Assembly (NCBI GenBank): GCA_039817415.1
Contig: JBCBVV010000011.1
Span: forward strand, 62,001-126,000
Source: JALEFZ01 sp039817415
Lineage (GTDB): Bacteria; Bacteroidota; Bacteroidia; J057
Length of the DNA stretch: 64,000 nt
Direction: 5' to 3'
In this document: one piece after another, positions 10,401-19,050 of the stretch
Layout of the letters: each line of letters starts with the position of its first letter
How positions within the stretch are numbered: the stretch's first letter is position 1
Notes under the pieces: model-generated
Database searches by the model: none
Told to the model about the DNA's origin: nothing
The model's input: the letters and a program-made list of their open reading frames with translations, nothing else
Position numbers and translations under genes: made by a program

Positions 10401-12704
10401 CCTGCTTCTGGTACAACAGTAGTTTCAGCAACTGAGGTGATCACGCCTGCAACTTGTGCTGACGCTGCTGACGGAGCTATTGATATTACGCCAGCTGGTG
10501 GTGTAGCACCTTATACCTTCTCTTGGAGCAATGGTGAAACAACTGAAGATGTTTCTGGACTTCTACCTGGAGCATACTCTGTAGATATCACAGATGTTTG
10601 TGGTACCACAGTTACAGAAAACTTCACTGTTAACTTTGTGGACAACATCGATCCCAATGTTGTGATCAATCCAACTGTCCAAGTTACACTTGACGCCAGC
10701 GGAAACGGAACCCTGCTTGTAGGAGATGTTGACAATGGTTCTAATGATGCTTGTGGACTGGCTGCGGTCAACCCAATTGTATTGAGTCAGACTTCATTTG
10801 GCTGTGCTGATATCGGTGCATCGATCCCTGTAACCGTTACCGTAACTGACGTGAATGGAAATACGGCAACTGGGACGACTCAGGTAACCGTAGTTGATAA
10901 TACTGCACCTAACGTAGTAACACAGCCTTTCACTGTTGAGCTTGATGCGAATGGAAATGGTACCATCACACCAGCCGACATTGAAAATGGTTCTACTGAC
11001 GCTTGTGGTATTGATGCCAATACTTTCTCTCTCTCTCAGACTGCCTTTACTTGTGCGGATCTTAACAACCCTGTAACCGTTACCCTCTTCGTAGATGATG
11101 TCAACGGAAACACCGGTTCTGCTACTGCTGTTGTAACAGTAGAAGACAATATTGATCCCGTGGTAACTACTTTCCCTACAGCTACCCTTACCCTAGATCC
11201 TAGCGGTAATGCAACTCTGACTTTGGGAGATGTAGACAATGGTTCTACTGATAACTGTGGAATCGCCAACAGAACATTGAGCAGAACAGCCTTTGATTGT
11301 GATGATGTAGCCTTGAGCCCTATCACAGTTACGTTGACTGTAACAGATGCGAGTGGAAACAGTGAAACAGGAACCACTGATGTAACGGTAGTAGCTTCTC
11401 CCAATATTGCTGTATCTGGTGAGGCTAGAACGGAAACAACAACTAACTTGACTAATACAAGTGGTACCTTGATTCCTGCTGTGAACTTCGACTTGAGCGG
11501 AGACAATGGTCCTCAGACTTCTACTGGTTCTACTTACAGCTTTGATGTTGATCCTTGTGATCCTGTCAATGACGTAGGAGCAGATAGAAATAATGATACA
11601 GATGTAAACGGAATCAACGTTCAGGATGCGATTGATGTAGTAAGACACTTCCTATTGATTGATCCATTGAACTCTCCTTACAAACTGATTGCTGCAGATG
11701 TGAACGATACCGAGTCTATCAATGTATTGGACGCCTTCCAGATCATCAGAAGATTCCTAGGAATTCGTTCTTCTTTCGTTGATCCTGTAACAGGTAACAA
11801 CGGTGGGGTATGGACCTTCATTCCTGAAAGCTATAGCTTCCCTAACCCTGCATCTCCATGGGGCTTCGATACCCGTATCGACCTTTTGAGTGTAACGGCT
11901 CCTCTTCCTAATCAGGACTTCGTAGGCGTGAAGCTCGGTGATGTAAACAACTCTTGGGACGTAGCTCCTTCCAGAATGGCAGCTCCAAGCGACTCTATCC
12001 AGTTTGTGATTGATGCTGCTGTTGCTCAGCCTGGTGAATATGTAAGAATCCCTGTAAGTGTTCGCGACTTCAACAATGTATCTGGTTACCAGTACACCAT
12101 TGAGTGGGATGCTAGCGTACTTGAGTTTGAGTCTATCAACGATGTAGCGCTTGAGGGAATCTACAACACTGAGCAGGTTAAGAACGGACGTTTGGCTTCA
12201 GCTTGGATTGACATCAATGGTCAGTCTGTAAGCTTGGAAGATGAGACAGTTGCCTTTGAAATGGTCTTCAAAGTAGTAGGAGACAGAGGAAGCAAGTCTT
12301 CTTTTGCGATCACTCAGTCAATCACTTCCAGCCAGGCTCGTAACCTTAACGGAGTACGCCTAGGAGTAGGTGTAACGAATGGTGATGTTCAGGTAGGAGT
12401 AGCTACTCAGCTAAATGAGCTAGAGTTGGCTGGATACGGTCTAGGACAGAACGCGCCTAACCCTTTCAGCGATCTAACGCAGATCAACTTCTCTCTTGGT
12501 CAGACTGAAGAGATTGAGATGGTAATCTACAACATGACTGGTCAGCAGGTACGCCGCTTCAAGGGAACCTATGCCGCAGGTCAGCACGAGATTAAGTGGG
12601 ACGGAACAACAGAATCTGGTATCGAAGTGGGACAGGGTGTATACCTTGTTCACTTAAGAGCTGGAGAGTACTCGGCTTCTATCAGAATGAAGAAGACCAA
12701 CTAA
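7431..12704 (+). CDS. Giant T9SS-secreted protein with G8-like/beta-helix, cohesin, HYR, SprB, repeat and dockerin domains
   Basis: This 1757-aa protein begins with a signal peptide (cleavage near LPSFA, residue about 26). Two related beta-helix blocks follow (about 29-385 and 389-760), each opening with a G8-like W-x-x-x-x-T-W motif and closing with a GPDACL...CTDY...FPNTGD module. Next come a cohesin-like domain (762-905), an HYR domain (908-993) and an SprB-like repeat (994-1066). Three tandem repeats of 83-85 aa follow (1071, 1156, 1239), each starting D-N-x-x-P and carrying DxxNGSxDxCG. The remaining parts are a carboxypeptidase-regulatory-like segment (1324), a two-loop dockerin (about 1381-1447: NNDTDVNGINVQDA and NDTESINVLDA), a second cohesin-like domain (1520-1655) and a T9SS type A sorting domain (1671-1757, NAPNPFSDLTQI). 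It is expected at the cell surface, probably calcium-stabilised. It is paralogous to the next gene, most strongly in the C-terminal half. Adhesive or scaffolding function is inference. Confidence 0.9.
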   Translation: MNLTRTTFLKLLAITLGFLISLPSFAVTRTAGNGAWNNANTWTPSGVPTSGDDVIIPSGRTVTVPATLLSLSFNTLDITGTLSVGGFTNNSTQPVHTFSGATITVNNNGFIRIGGDIDLEADIIINSGGVVEERSYDMTGINGTPTITINVGGTLRPINLNNTSNSSPTFDNVDIVNFGSINKNGGNAGTNIFAGAVTNEATGTITTSTSSLRLDFAGTLLNKPGGDITTGFYFVSGTFTNNGTITLSPDEVTGTLNGDGTFSNPVTIAHVGLPEASIGPDACLTFASGLSNSSIFTVDITGTNPCTDYEQQTVIGTTDISAIGGGATLVANFVGYTPTISDLFTIVSGDGTNSVVGSFSSTNLPANMEAVYNFPNTGDISIRDVNYTPAPGNFISVQSGDWDDPTTWDANAVPGSNDNVTIDLNHTVTADGLTLEFLSLTINGPADFNSGAARGTLTISGSSASTISSTGNIISNGNINFIADLNLGCDIISNDRINWQDGDISGTGSPTITNSATGRFNMAPATGSTVPSGERLASVDVVNFSVAQHIGGQLGGIYQFGGTFTNKATGTVLVQNVGRDIEFQGTLVNETGGSVTAQFGGRVFLEGSVDNDGTITNPQPITGTGTVEGEGTFIQTNGSISTIISLGVTLGPDACLNFNTGSGLGIEGTLSVNVSGPTACTDYDQQITDGALNLGANSILDLNFGSYTPSGSEVFTIVQGNGTDAVIGAFNTVNGLPTGYAVEYDFPNTGDVSLRDPNFSNAPLEFVVSEEVSGVGQQVTVSISVNNFDDVVGYQGTITFDEAVLSVASTNVPLTAFQTTSVVGLPGQGSIPTNALTFSWFDQQGVGATLTDGTDVLEITFDVAAGAPTGFTDVEIDGSVVALGYSDDINSTSLLSPDVDQGGVDIDATAPVITCPSTGITVDNDAGVCGAVVTFSAATATDNFPGAITITQIAGPASGSVFPLGTTTVTFEATDAQGNSSTCSFDVTVNPASGTTVVSATEVITPATCADAADGAIDITPAGGVAPYTFSWSNGETTEDVSGLLPGAYSVDITDVCGTTVTENFTVNFVDNIDPNVVINPTVQVTLDASGNGTLLVGDVDNGSNDACGLAAVNPIVLSQTSFGCADIGASIPVTVTVTDVNGNTATGTTQVTVVDNTAPNVVTQPFTVELDANGNGTITPADIENGSTDACGIDANTFSLSQTAFTCADLNNPVTVTLFVDDVNGNTGSATAVVTVEDNIDPVVTTFPTATLTLDPSGNATLTLGDVDNGSTDNCGIANRTLSRTAFDCDDVALSPITVTLTVTDASGNSETGTTDVTVVASPNIAVSGEARTETTTNLTNTSGTLIPAVNFDLSGDNGPQTSTGSTYSFDVDPCDPVNDVGADRNNDTDVNGINVQDAIDVVRHFLLIDPLNSPYKLIAADVNDTESINVLDAFQIIRRFLGIRSSFVDPVTGNNGGVWTFIPESYSFPNPASPWGFDTRIDLLSVTAPLPNQDFVGVKLGDVNNSWDVAPSRMAAPSDSIQFVIDAAVAQPGEYVRIPVSVRDFNNVSGYQYTIEWDASVLEFESINDVALEGIYNTEQVKNGRLASAWIDINGQSVSLEDETVAFEMVFKVVGDRGSKSSFAITQSITSSQARNLNGVRLGVGVTNGDVQVGVATQLNELELAGYGLGQNAPNPFSDLTQINFSLGQTEEIEMVIYNMTGQQVRRFKGTYAAGQHEIKWDGTTESGIEVGQGVYLVHLRAGEYSASIRMKKTN
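10641..11396 (+). repeat. Three tandem coding repeats of about 250 bp
   Basis: Units begin at 10641, 10896 and 11145 and encode 83-85 residues each. All share D-N-(I/T)-x-P, a strand ending L-D-x-x-G-N, DxxNGSxDxCG and a VTVTDVNGN-type end. They are diverged at DNA level (different codons), so they are an old domain array rather than a recent expansion. A fourth, single copy of the same domain is encoded in the next gene at about 14941-15183, and a more distant one ends the third gene. Confidence 0.8.
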
Positions 12705-12756
12705 GATGAAATGTAATAAGTCCTATCAATGAGTTGACATTGACAGGCTTGAAAAG

Positions 12757-12797
12757 CGGGGCCTTTCGTACAGGAAGGTCCCGATTTTCACTTTTTC
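12757..12797 (+). terminator. Intrinsic terminator after the 1757-aa protein gene
   Basis: A hairpin with arms CGGGGCCTT and GGAAGGTCCCG (one wobble pair, loop of about 8) spans 12757-12783. It is followed by the T-rich ATTTTCACTTTTTCC. It lies 53 bp after the stop at 12704. It suggests that the next surface-protein gene is transcribed separately or by read-through. Confidence 0.7.
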
Positions 12798-12867
12798 CTT
12801 CGGCTTTGCCATGACCCAAGGAAAATATAATGCGCCCCGATCCTTTTACCCCCAAAGGAAAACTGAC

Positions 12868-15800
12868 ATGTACGACAACTACTCAAAACTTATCCGATTT
12901 GGGCTTTTGCTCATCGGAATTCATCTGTTGTGTGCTCCCTTGGTCGCCCAAGTAATGAGCTTAGGAAGTGGACAATGGAATCAATCAAGCACATGGAGCT
13001 CAGGAACAATCCCTACGGCATCAGACCATGTAATCATACAAGAAAACCATATCATCAACCACAGTGGTTCTGCTGCAAGATTTGCCTCTTTGACCATCAA
13101 TGCCTCAAGTGGAGGCAACAACAGTGATGGAGAACTTCGCTTTGCCAGAAACAGAGCAGTTAACGGTCCAGGCGAAATCAACAACTATGGAAAAATGATT
13201 ATTCAGGATGCTTTAAGGCTGAATGTCAACCTCAATAATTATGGAATCCTCCTTTACCAAGAAGGGAGGTTAAGAGGAAATACCAATAGCGGAGTAACCC
13301 TTACCAATTGGGGGCTCGTACAGCTTGAGGTTTCCAATCGTAACATTACCCATGTATCCTTTGTCAATAAAAGTGGAGCTCGATTTCGAAAGCTAGGCAC
13401 GGGTGATATGATCATCTCTGACTTCATCAATGAATCCGGTGGCCTGGTCTCCAGCTCGAATGGCAACAGCCTGTCATTTGATGGGACCCTCGTGAATAGC
13501 GGTGCTTTTCAGATAGATGGAAGGTTGTATTTTGAAGAGGCTAGTATAAGTTGGAATAGTGGGAGCAGCTTGAGTGGATCTGGTATCCTTACGATACTGG
13601 GAGATAATCTTATGACGGGTACTTCTGATTTTGTTCCTGATCTCTTTATCATAGAAATAGATGTAGTATCAGGCCTATTCGGTGGTTCCAATCAGTCCTT
13701 GGTGATTCCTTCCAATACCTATCTCGATACCTACGACCAGGCTATTTTGACGGGCTTTTCCTCTATCCAGATGAATGGAGAATTCTATTTATTTGGGACG
13801 ACTTATCTTGGGAGCGATCTCATCAACCGTGGAAGCGTTGAATATGTAGCTGGGGACCTATTCGGCAACCTCAACAATGGCACCTTGTTCACCAACTTTG
13901 GGATAGTGAATGTTTCAAACTGGAATGCCCAAATAGTTGATGTCTCTTTCCTCAACAAGAGCGGAGCAAGCTTCAATAAGACCTTTTCCAATAATCAAGA
14001 TTTGCCAGATTTTGTCAATGAAGCAGGTGGAATTGTTACGACTGATGCAAACAGTTTCACTTTCACAGGGAACTCCACAAATGACGGCGAGATCGACAGT
14101 GATGGCCTTGTATACATAACGGGATTGATGGAGGGAAAGGGAGATTTTTCTGGGAATATCCGCACGCTTGGTTCAGGTGTCTTGTCTCCTTCTTGTATGA
14201 GTTTTTCCAATAACTATTTTCATAGGGGAGTCTATCAGGTAGATATACAGGGAGTCAATCCTTGTCTGGACTTTGACCAGATTCAAATAGCGGGTAATCT
14301 AAATATCAATGCCTTTACAGAAGTATTATCGGTCAATATTGGGTCTTATGTCCCACCTACTGGATCTCTGTTTACCATTGCCAAGTCAAGCAATGTGATT
14401 GGCACATTCAATATCATTGATCCCCCTCTTCCTCCTGATTGGTCGGTTCTTTATGATATCCCGAGTAATGGAGATGTTTCTCTTCAGTACACGGGACCCT
14501 CCCAACCTATGCAATTCAGGGTAGAAACTGCCCAAGCCTGTGCCAATAGTACAGTAGTTATCCCCGTTAACGTGAGGGATTTTCAGGCAGTGGCCAATTA
14601 TCAAGGAAGTATCACGTATGATCCAGCTGAATTAACCTTTATTTCAGCAAGTAATCCGCATCCAGATGTCATAAATACCTTCGGGGAGCCGGGAGTCGGA
14701 AATGTACCGGCAGATGCGATTACCTATGCCTGGTATGAACCCAATGGAGGGACTCTCAACTTAGCTGACGATGCGACCATTATGGAGCTGACTTTTGAAA
14801 CTGTCCCTTCTGCATCCTCAGGATTATCTTCGGTATCCATCAATGGGAATGCCATTCCCTTGGGATATTCCATTGATGTCAACGCCATTAGCCTGCTTGC
14901 GCCTTCCACCCTGATCGGAGGAGTGGACATTGAAGCCGATCCACCTACTGTTTCAACGGTGCCGAGTCTAAGCGTAACTCTAGATCCTAATGGGCAGGCC
15001 AATATCACAGTAAATGACATTGACAACGGATCATCAGACCCTTGTGGAATCGCTTCCCTAAGTCTGGATCAAAGTAGTTTTGACTGTAATGATGTAGCCA
15101 ATAGTCCCATCACAGTTACCCTGACAGCCACGGACATCAATGGAAATTCTGCTTCTGCTACGAGTAATGTGAATGTCATAGCCGAGCCCAATATCGCAGT
15201 TAGCGGGGAAGCCAGGACTGAGACTAGTACCAACTTGGTGAATGGAAGTGGGACATTGATTCCTCTTGTGGACTTTGATTTGAGTGGAGATGATGGGCCG
15301 CAAATGAGCAACGGGACTTCCTTTTCCCTATTGGTAAACCCCTGTGATCCTGTCAATGAAATCTCAGCTGAAAGAATAAACGATGCTTCACCCAACGGGA
15401 TAGACGTACAAGATGCGATTGATGTCGTCAAGCATTTTCTATTTATTCAACCCTTCAACTCGCCCTATAAGTTCATTGCAGCTGACGTTAATGATACCGA
15501 AAGCATAAACGTGTTGGACGCCTTTCAAATCATGAGACGGTTTTTGGGCATAACTACATCATTCATTGATCCTATAAGCGGAAATTCGGGTGGCGTATGG
15601 ACCTTTGTTCCAAAGGCTTACAGCTTTCCCAACCCTACTGTTCCTTGGGGATTTGATACTCAGATTAGCCTATTGAATGTCAACAGTCCCTTGGCAGGGC
15701 AAGACTTCATAGGCGTAAAGTTAGGGGATGTCAACAATTCTTGGGACCTGGCTCCTAATAGGTTATCTGCTCCCCAAGATTCGATGACGTTGTTACTAGA

Positions 15801-16488
15801 GGAAGGGAAGATCCTAGAGAAGGAACGCCTCCTTGTAGCAGTTAGGTTAAAGGGAGAAGAGGTGGCAGGATTACAATTTACACTAGAATGGAATAATGAA
15901 GTACTTGAATTTGAAGGGATAGAATCAGGGGATGGCGGATGGATTTTTAATTCCCAACAAACTGACGATGGACGCCTTGCTGGAGCTTGGATTGATCTCA
16001 ATGGAGGTGCCCAACGTTTTGATGGGAGTGAAACAGCTTTTTTCATGACATATAGAAGGCTAGAGGAAGATGGGCAACAAGCTGACTTCAAGCTGAGCCA
16101 TGATATCACGGCTACTCAGGCAAGAGATAAGGAGGGAAAAAGAATGGGTATATCCCTTCAGTCTTCTCGGTCCACCAACTTGACCTCTCACGTTTTACAA
16201 AAAGAGCAAGCCCTAGGTCTGTTCCACCTTCAAAACATTCCCAATCCCTTCAAAGAATCTACGAGCATTCAGTTTCATCTTGAGCGAAGGACTGAATTAG
16301 ACCTCGTCATTTACAATGTGATGGGACAAAAAGTTTGGGAAAGGAGGGGAATGTATGAAGCCGGAATGAACCAATTGCTGTGGGATGGGAAAAGTGATAA
16401 GGGAAGCGTATTGAGTGCAGGAACTTACCTGCTTAAGATGAATGGTTCAGGGGCGGAAGGCTTCTTGAAGATTCAAAAGAGCAAGTAG
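12868..16488 (+). CDS. Large T9SS-secreted protein with G8-like, cohesin and dockerin domains (paralogue of the preceding gene)
   Basis: The start at 12868 is chosen over the upstream ATG at 12811 because it directly precedes the signal peptide (MYDNYSKLIRFGLLLIG) and follows a Shine-Dalgarno-like AAAGGAAA. The protein is then 1206 aa. Order: signal peptide to about residue 28; G8-like/beta-helix region to about 540 with the LSPSCMSF...CLDFDQ module; cohesin-like domain (546-690); one 80-aa repeat (692-772); carboxypeptidase-regulatory-like segment (774, PNIAVSGEARTE); two-loop dockerin (about 831-895); second cohesin-like domain (970-1100); and a T9SS type A sorting domain (1118-1206, NIPNPFKESTSI). 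It mirrors the preceding protein with one beta-helix block and one repeat instead of two and three, and without HYR and SprB domains. It probably arose by duplication and domain loss or gain. Confidence 0.9.
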   Translation: MYDNYSKLIRFGLLLIGIHLLCAPLVAQVMSLGSGQWNQSSTWSSGTIPTASDHVIIQENHIINHSGSAARFASLTINASSGGNNSDGELRFARNRAVNGPGEINNYGKMIIQDALRLNVNLNNYGILLYQEGRLRGNTNSGVTLTNWGLVQLEVSNRNITHVSFVNKSGARFRKLGTGDMIISDFINESGGLVSSSNGNSLSFDGTLVNSGAFQIDGRLYFEEASISWNSGSSLSGSGILTILGDNLMTGTSDFVPDLFIIEIDVVSGLFGGSNQSLVIPSNTYLDTYDQAILTGFSSIQMNGEFYLFGTTYLGSDLINRGSVEYVAGDLFGNLNNGTLFTNFGIVNVSNWNAQIVDVSFLNKSGASFNKTFSNNQDLPDFVNEAGGIVTTDANSFTFTGNSTNDGEIDSDGLVYITGLMEGKGDFSGNIRTLGSGVLSPSCMSFSNNYFHRGVYQVDIQGVNPCLDFDQIQIAGNLNINAFTEVLSVNIGSYVPPTGSLFTIAKSSNVIGTFNIIDPPLPPDWSVLYDIPSNGDVSLQYTGPSQPMQFRVETAQACANSTVVIPVNVRDFQAVANYQGSITYDPAELTFISASNPHPDVINTFGEPGVGNVPADAITYAWYEPNGGTLNLADDATIMELTFETVPSASSGLSSVSINGNAIPLGYSIDVNAISLLAPSTLIGGVDIEADPPTVSTVPSLSVTLDPNGQANITVNDIDNGSSDPCGIASLSLDQSSFDCNDVANSPITVTLTATDINGNSASATSNVNVIAEPNIAVSGEARTETSTNLVNGSGTLIPLVDFDLSGDDGPQMSNGTSFSLLVNPCDPVNEISAERINDASPNGIDVQDAIDVVKHFLFIQPFNSPYKFIAADVNDTESINVLDAFQIMRRFLGITTSFIDPISGNSGGVWTFVPKAYSFPNPTVPWGFDTQISLLNVNSPLAGQDFIGVKLGDVNNSWDLAPNRLSAPQDSMTLLLEEGKILEKERLLVAVRLKGEEVAGLQFTLEWNNEVLEFEGIESGDGGWIFNSQQTDDGRLAGAWIDLNGGAQRFDGSETAFFMTYRRLEEDGQQADFKLSHDITATQARDKEGKRMGISLQSSRSTNLTSHVLQKEQALGLFHLQNIPNPFKESTSIQFHLERRTELDLVIYNVMGQKVWERRGMYEAGMNQLLWDGKSDKGSVLSAGTYLLKMNGSGAEGFLKIQKSK

Positions 16489-16801
16489 CTTAATTTTGGG
16501 AATCCGTAATTTCTATTGCTTGAATGAAAAGTGTGTTTCAACAATCAATTTGTATGGGTAAAAATACCTGTTTTTTATTCTTTGGTATTCGTACGTACAA
16601 AAATGGTGGTTTTGGTGAATAAATTTATTCCATGAATTTACCAAAATCGGTACGAAATCGTTGATACAATGGTCTCAAAAAGGAAGGGTATGTGTAAAGT
16701 GGCCCAAATTCAATATGTCATTTTACTGGTCTAGCTCTTTTGGTATAAATCCATGGGATCTTACAGCTTAAAAACTCTCTACCAACAACAAAATAACCTA
16801 C
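16489..16801. other. AT-rich intergenic region with an inverted repeat
   Basis: This 313-base gap holds no convincing gene. Its notable element is the imperfect inverted repeat at 16610-16646 (listed separately). It probably contains the promoter of the 730-aa surface protein. Confidence 0.5.
16610..16646. repeat. Imperfect inverted repeat upstream of the third surface-protein gene
   Basis: Arms TTTTGGTGAAT (16610-16620) and ATTTACCAAAA (16636-16646) pair with one mismatch around a 15-base AT-rich centre. Outer GTAC sequences at about 16592 and 16650 loosely extend the symmetry. There is no T run for termination, so an operator is a more natural reading than a terminator, but that is inference. 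Confidence 0.4.
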
Positions 16802-18994
16802 ATGAAAGCCCCTTTTAGAATTATTGTCCTTTTGTCCACACTCCTTGCTTGGGTTTCCTTCCTACATGGACAAACGATGGAAATGATCGTCTCCAATGAA
16901 GTTGGAGCGCCTGGTGATACGGTTGTTGTATCTATTGAAGTGGTGAATTTCACGGGCGTTGGCGGTTATCAAGGAACAGCGAGATGGGACAGTTCTATTT
17001 TGAATTTCATAGATCACCTGAGTCCAACATCGGGTATTGGAAATTTCTTTGGAAATCCAGGGCAAGGGATCATTCCTTTGGATGCTGCTACTTTTTCTTG
17101 GGTAGACTTCTCTGGTGGAACAAGTACCTTGACAGATAGTACTCCGGTTCTTGATCTACGCTTTGAGATCAAGTCTAATGCACCAAGTGGCATTACACCT
17201 GTTACAATAGATGGCTCAGTAACAAATTTAGCCTATTCCAACGGCGTCAATTTGTTTACCCCAGTTGCAGTCGGAGGATCTGTCAACGTTTCAGGTTGTA
17301 CGCCTACAGCCAATGCCTCCTTTACCTTGCCTGCAGCCGTTTGCCAAGGTGCAAGCAATCCCCTCGCCACCATAACGGGTGATACGGGCGGGACATTCTC
17401 AGTGGATAATGGGGCGAGCATAAATGTGGCGACGGGGGAACTTGATTTGGCTACGACCACAATTGGAACCACATATAGTGTGACATACACAGTAGGAGTG
17501 GGCTGTCCAGCTTTAGCCGTCCAAACCATTCAGGTTTTGCCTATTGACGATGCCTCATTTACCATTGTTGATTCTATTTGTGTAGGCGCATCGAATCCAA
17601 TGCCTAGTATTACAGGTTTACTGGGTGGACAATTTTCTGTGGACAATGGTGCGACGATCAATGCAGTAAGCGGCGAACTGGATATGAGTACCGTAGTAGC
17701 AGGAACCGCTTATACCCTTACGTACCAATCAAATGGACCCTGTCCTTCCTCTTCCTCCCAGATCATATATGTAAGGCCGCTAGATGATCCCTCTTTCTCA
17801 CTTCCTTCCGAAGTATGTGTATGGGGTGCTAATCCTATAGCTGTCATAAACGGACTTTCAGGTGGAATCTTTGCTATTGACTTTGGTGCTTTTATCAATT
17901 CGTCAACGGGTGAAATTGATTTAACTTCTACGCAGGTAGACTCCACTTATCAGGTTACTTATACTACTCAAGGAGCTTGTCCGAACAGCAGCCAACAGAG
18001 TATACTGGTATCATCTATACAGGATGCTTCTTTTCAATATCCAGCCGAAGTTTGTCCCAATGACGCCTTCCCCCATGCGACGATAACTGGCGTAACAGGT
18101 GGTCGCTTCTCTGTAGATGCAGGAGCAAGTATTGACTCGCTGACGGGTGAATTAGACTTGAGTACTACTGTAAATGGCCAGCTGTATACGGTAACCTATC
18201 TTCTTCCCGATGTATGTCAAAGCTTCTTCCAGCGACAAATCATAGTAATTGATGACCAGGCACCAGATAGCATAAGTTTGTCACCTCTTGCCTCAGATTG
18301 CGGGCTTGAAGTACCAGTACCTAGCACCCTAGATAACTGTGCTGGGACCATAACTGGCACCACCAATGATCCCCTTTACTATAATACAGCAGGCACTTAT
18401 ATCGTAAACTGGACTTTTGATGATGGCAATGGTAACCAGATTCAGTTGGCACAAGATGTGGTTGTGGGTGTCGATTCTGTCAAACCTATTCCGCTGTGTC
18501 AGAATATTTCTGTAACCCTTGATTCTATGGGTATTGCCGTTATATCTGCTGAGGAACTTGACAATGGCTCCTTTGATAATTGTGCCATTATGAGTTTTGA
18601 GGTGAACCAGGATACCTTTCGAAACACAGACCTTGGAGACCAAATTGTAAGCCTTACAGTTACTGACAGCAGTGGAAATAGTGCCTCCTGTACTTCTATT
18701 GTAACCGTCACTCAAGGCCCGAACTCAGTTGATGATCTTCAAGCCGCACAGATTAAAATCTTCCCTAATCCTGCTTCTTCTTTTGTGCGTGTTGATTTGG
18801 AATCTAATGGGAATGGAACGATTGAATTCGAAATGCTAGATGCAATGGGAAGGAGAATTCAGCACCAAGAATTTGAAAAATACGGAACTTCTCTCCAAGC
18901 ACAGTTCGATGTTCAGGACTTGACTAGTGGATTGTATTTGATAGTCGTGAAGCAGGATGGCAAAACATATGTAAACCGATTCCTCAAAAATTAA
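16802..18994 (+). CDS. T9SS-secreted protein with cohesin-like domain and four tandem 80-aa repeats
   Basis: This 730-aa protein has a signal peptide (cleavage after about residue 23, FLHGQ) and an N-terminal cohesin-like domain (about 24-168), close to the first cohesin of the two upstream proteins (VNFTGVGGYQGTARWD). Four tandem repeats of 78-80 aa start at residues 171, 249, 328 and 408. Each has (D)ASF-x(5-6)-VC, a GGxFSVDxGAxI strand and STGELDLS. An HYR-like segment (about 486-558) and one distant copy of the DxxNGSxDNC repeat (559-639) follow. The protein ends in a T9SS sorting domain (about 650-730, IKIFPNPASSFVRVDL). Unlike its neighbours it has no dockerin. It is expected on the cell surface and could be the cohesin-only partner of the dockerin-bearing proteins; this is inference. 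Confidence 0.88.
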   Translation: MKAPFRIIVLLSTLLAWVSFLHGQTMEMIVSNEVGAPGDTVVVSIEVVNFTGVGGYQGTARWDSSILNFIDHLSPTSGIGNFFGNPGQGIIPLDAATFSWVDFSGGTSTLTDSTPVLDLRFEIKSNAPSGITPVTIDGSVTNLAYSNGVNLFTPVAVGGSVNVSGCTPTANASFTLPAAVCQGASNPLATITGDTGGTFSVDNGASINVATGELDLATTTIGTTYSVTYTVGVGCPALAVQTIQVLPIDDASFTIVDSICVGASNPMPSITGLLGGQFSVDNGATINAVSGELDMSTVVAGTAYTLTYQSNGPCPSSSSQIIYVRPLDDPSFSLPSEVCVWGANPIAVINGLSGGIFAIDFGAFINSSTGEIDLTSTQVDSTYQVTYTTQGACPNSSQQSILVSSIQDASFQYPAEVCPNDAFPHATITGVTGGRFSVDAGASIDSLTGELDLSTTVNGQLYTVTYLLPDVCQSFFQRQIIVIDDQAPDSISLSPLASDCGLEVPVPSTLDNCAGTITGTTNDPLYYNTAGTYIVNWTFDDGNGNQIQLAQDVVVGVDSVKPIPLCQNISVTLDSMGIAVISAEELDNGSFDNCAIMSFEVNQDTFRNTDLGDQIVSLTVTDSSGNSASCTSIVTVTQGPNSVDDLQAAQIKIFPNPASSFVRVDLESNGNGTIEFEMLDAMGRRIQHQEFEKYGTSLQAQFDVQDLTSGLYLIVVKQDGKTYVNRFLKN
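17312..18255 (+). repeat. Four tandem coding repeats of about 237 bp
   Basis: Units start at 17312, 17546, 17783 and 18023. They encode 78-80 residues with the shared core GGxFSVDxGA and (S/T)GELDLS, plus three conserved cysteines per unit. DNA identity between units is moderate, so this is a domain array and not a recent slippage product. Confidence 0.8.
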
Positions 18995-19017
18995 ACATTA
19001 CCCCCAATGTTAATACG

Positions 19018-19050
19018 GGGAGAGAGCGCTCTTAGCTTTCTCCCTTTTTT
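19018..19050 (+). terminator. Intrinsic terminator between convergent genes
   Basis: The hairpin GGGAGAGAG / CTTTCTCCC (19018-19044, one G-U pair) is followed by a run of seven T. It ends the 730-aa surface-protein gene 23 bp after its stop and abuts the stop of the convergent sulfotransferase gene. Confidence 0.8.

Noticed and set aside
7397..12704. Many open frames of 60-156 codons on both strands across the large surface-protein gene
   Set aside because: They are shadows of a repetitive, Thr/Val-rich coding sequence, without signal peptides, start signals or recognisable motifs.
12811..12867. Upstream ATG of the second surface protein as the true start
   Set aside because: The added 19 residues are polar and precede the signal peptide; the start at 12868 has a better ribosome-binding site.
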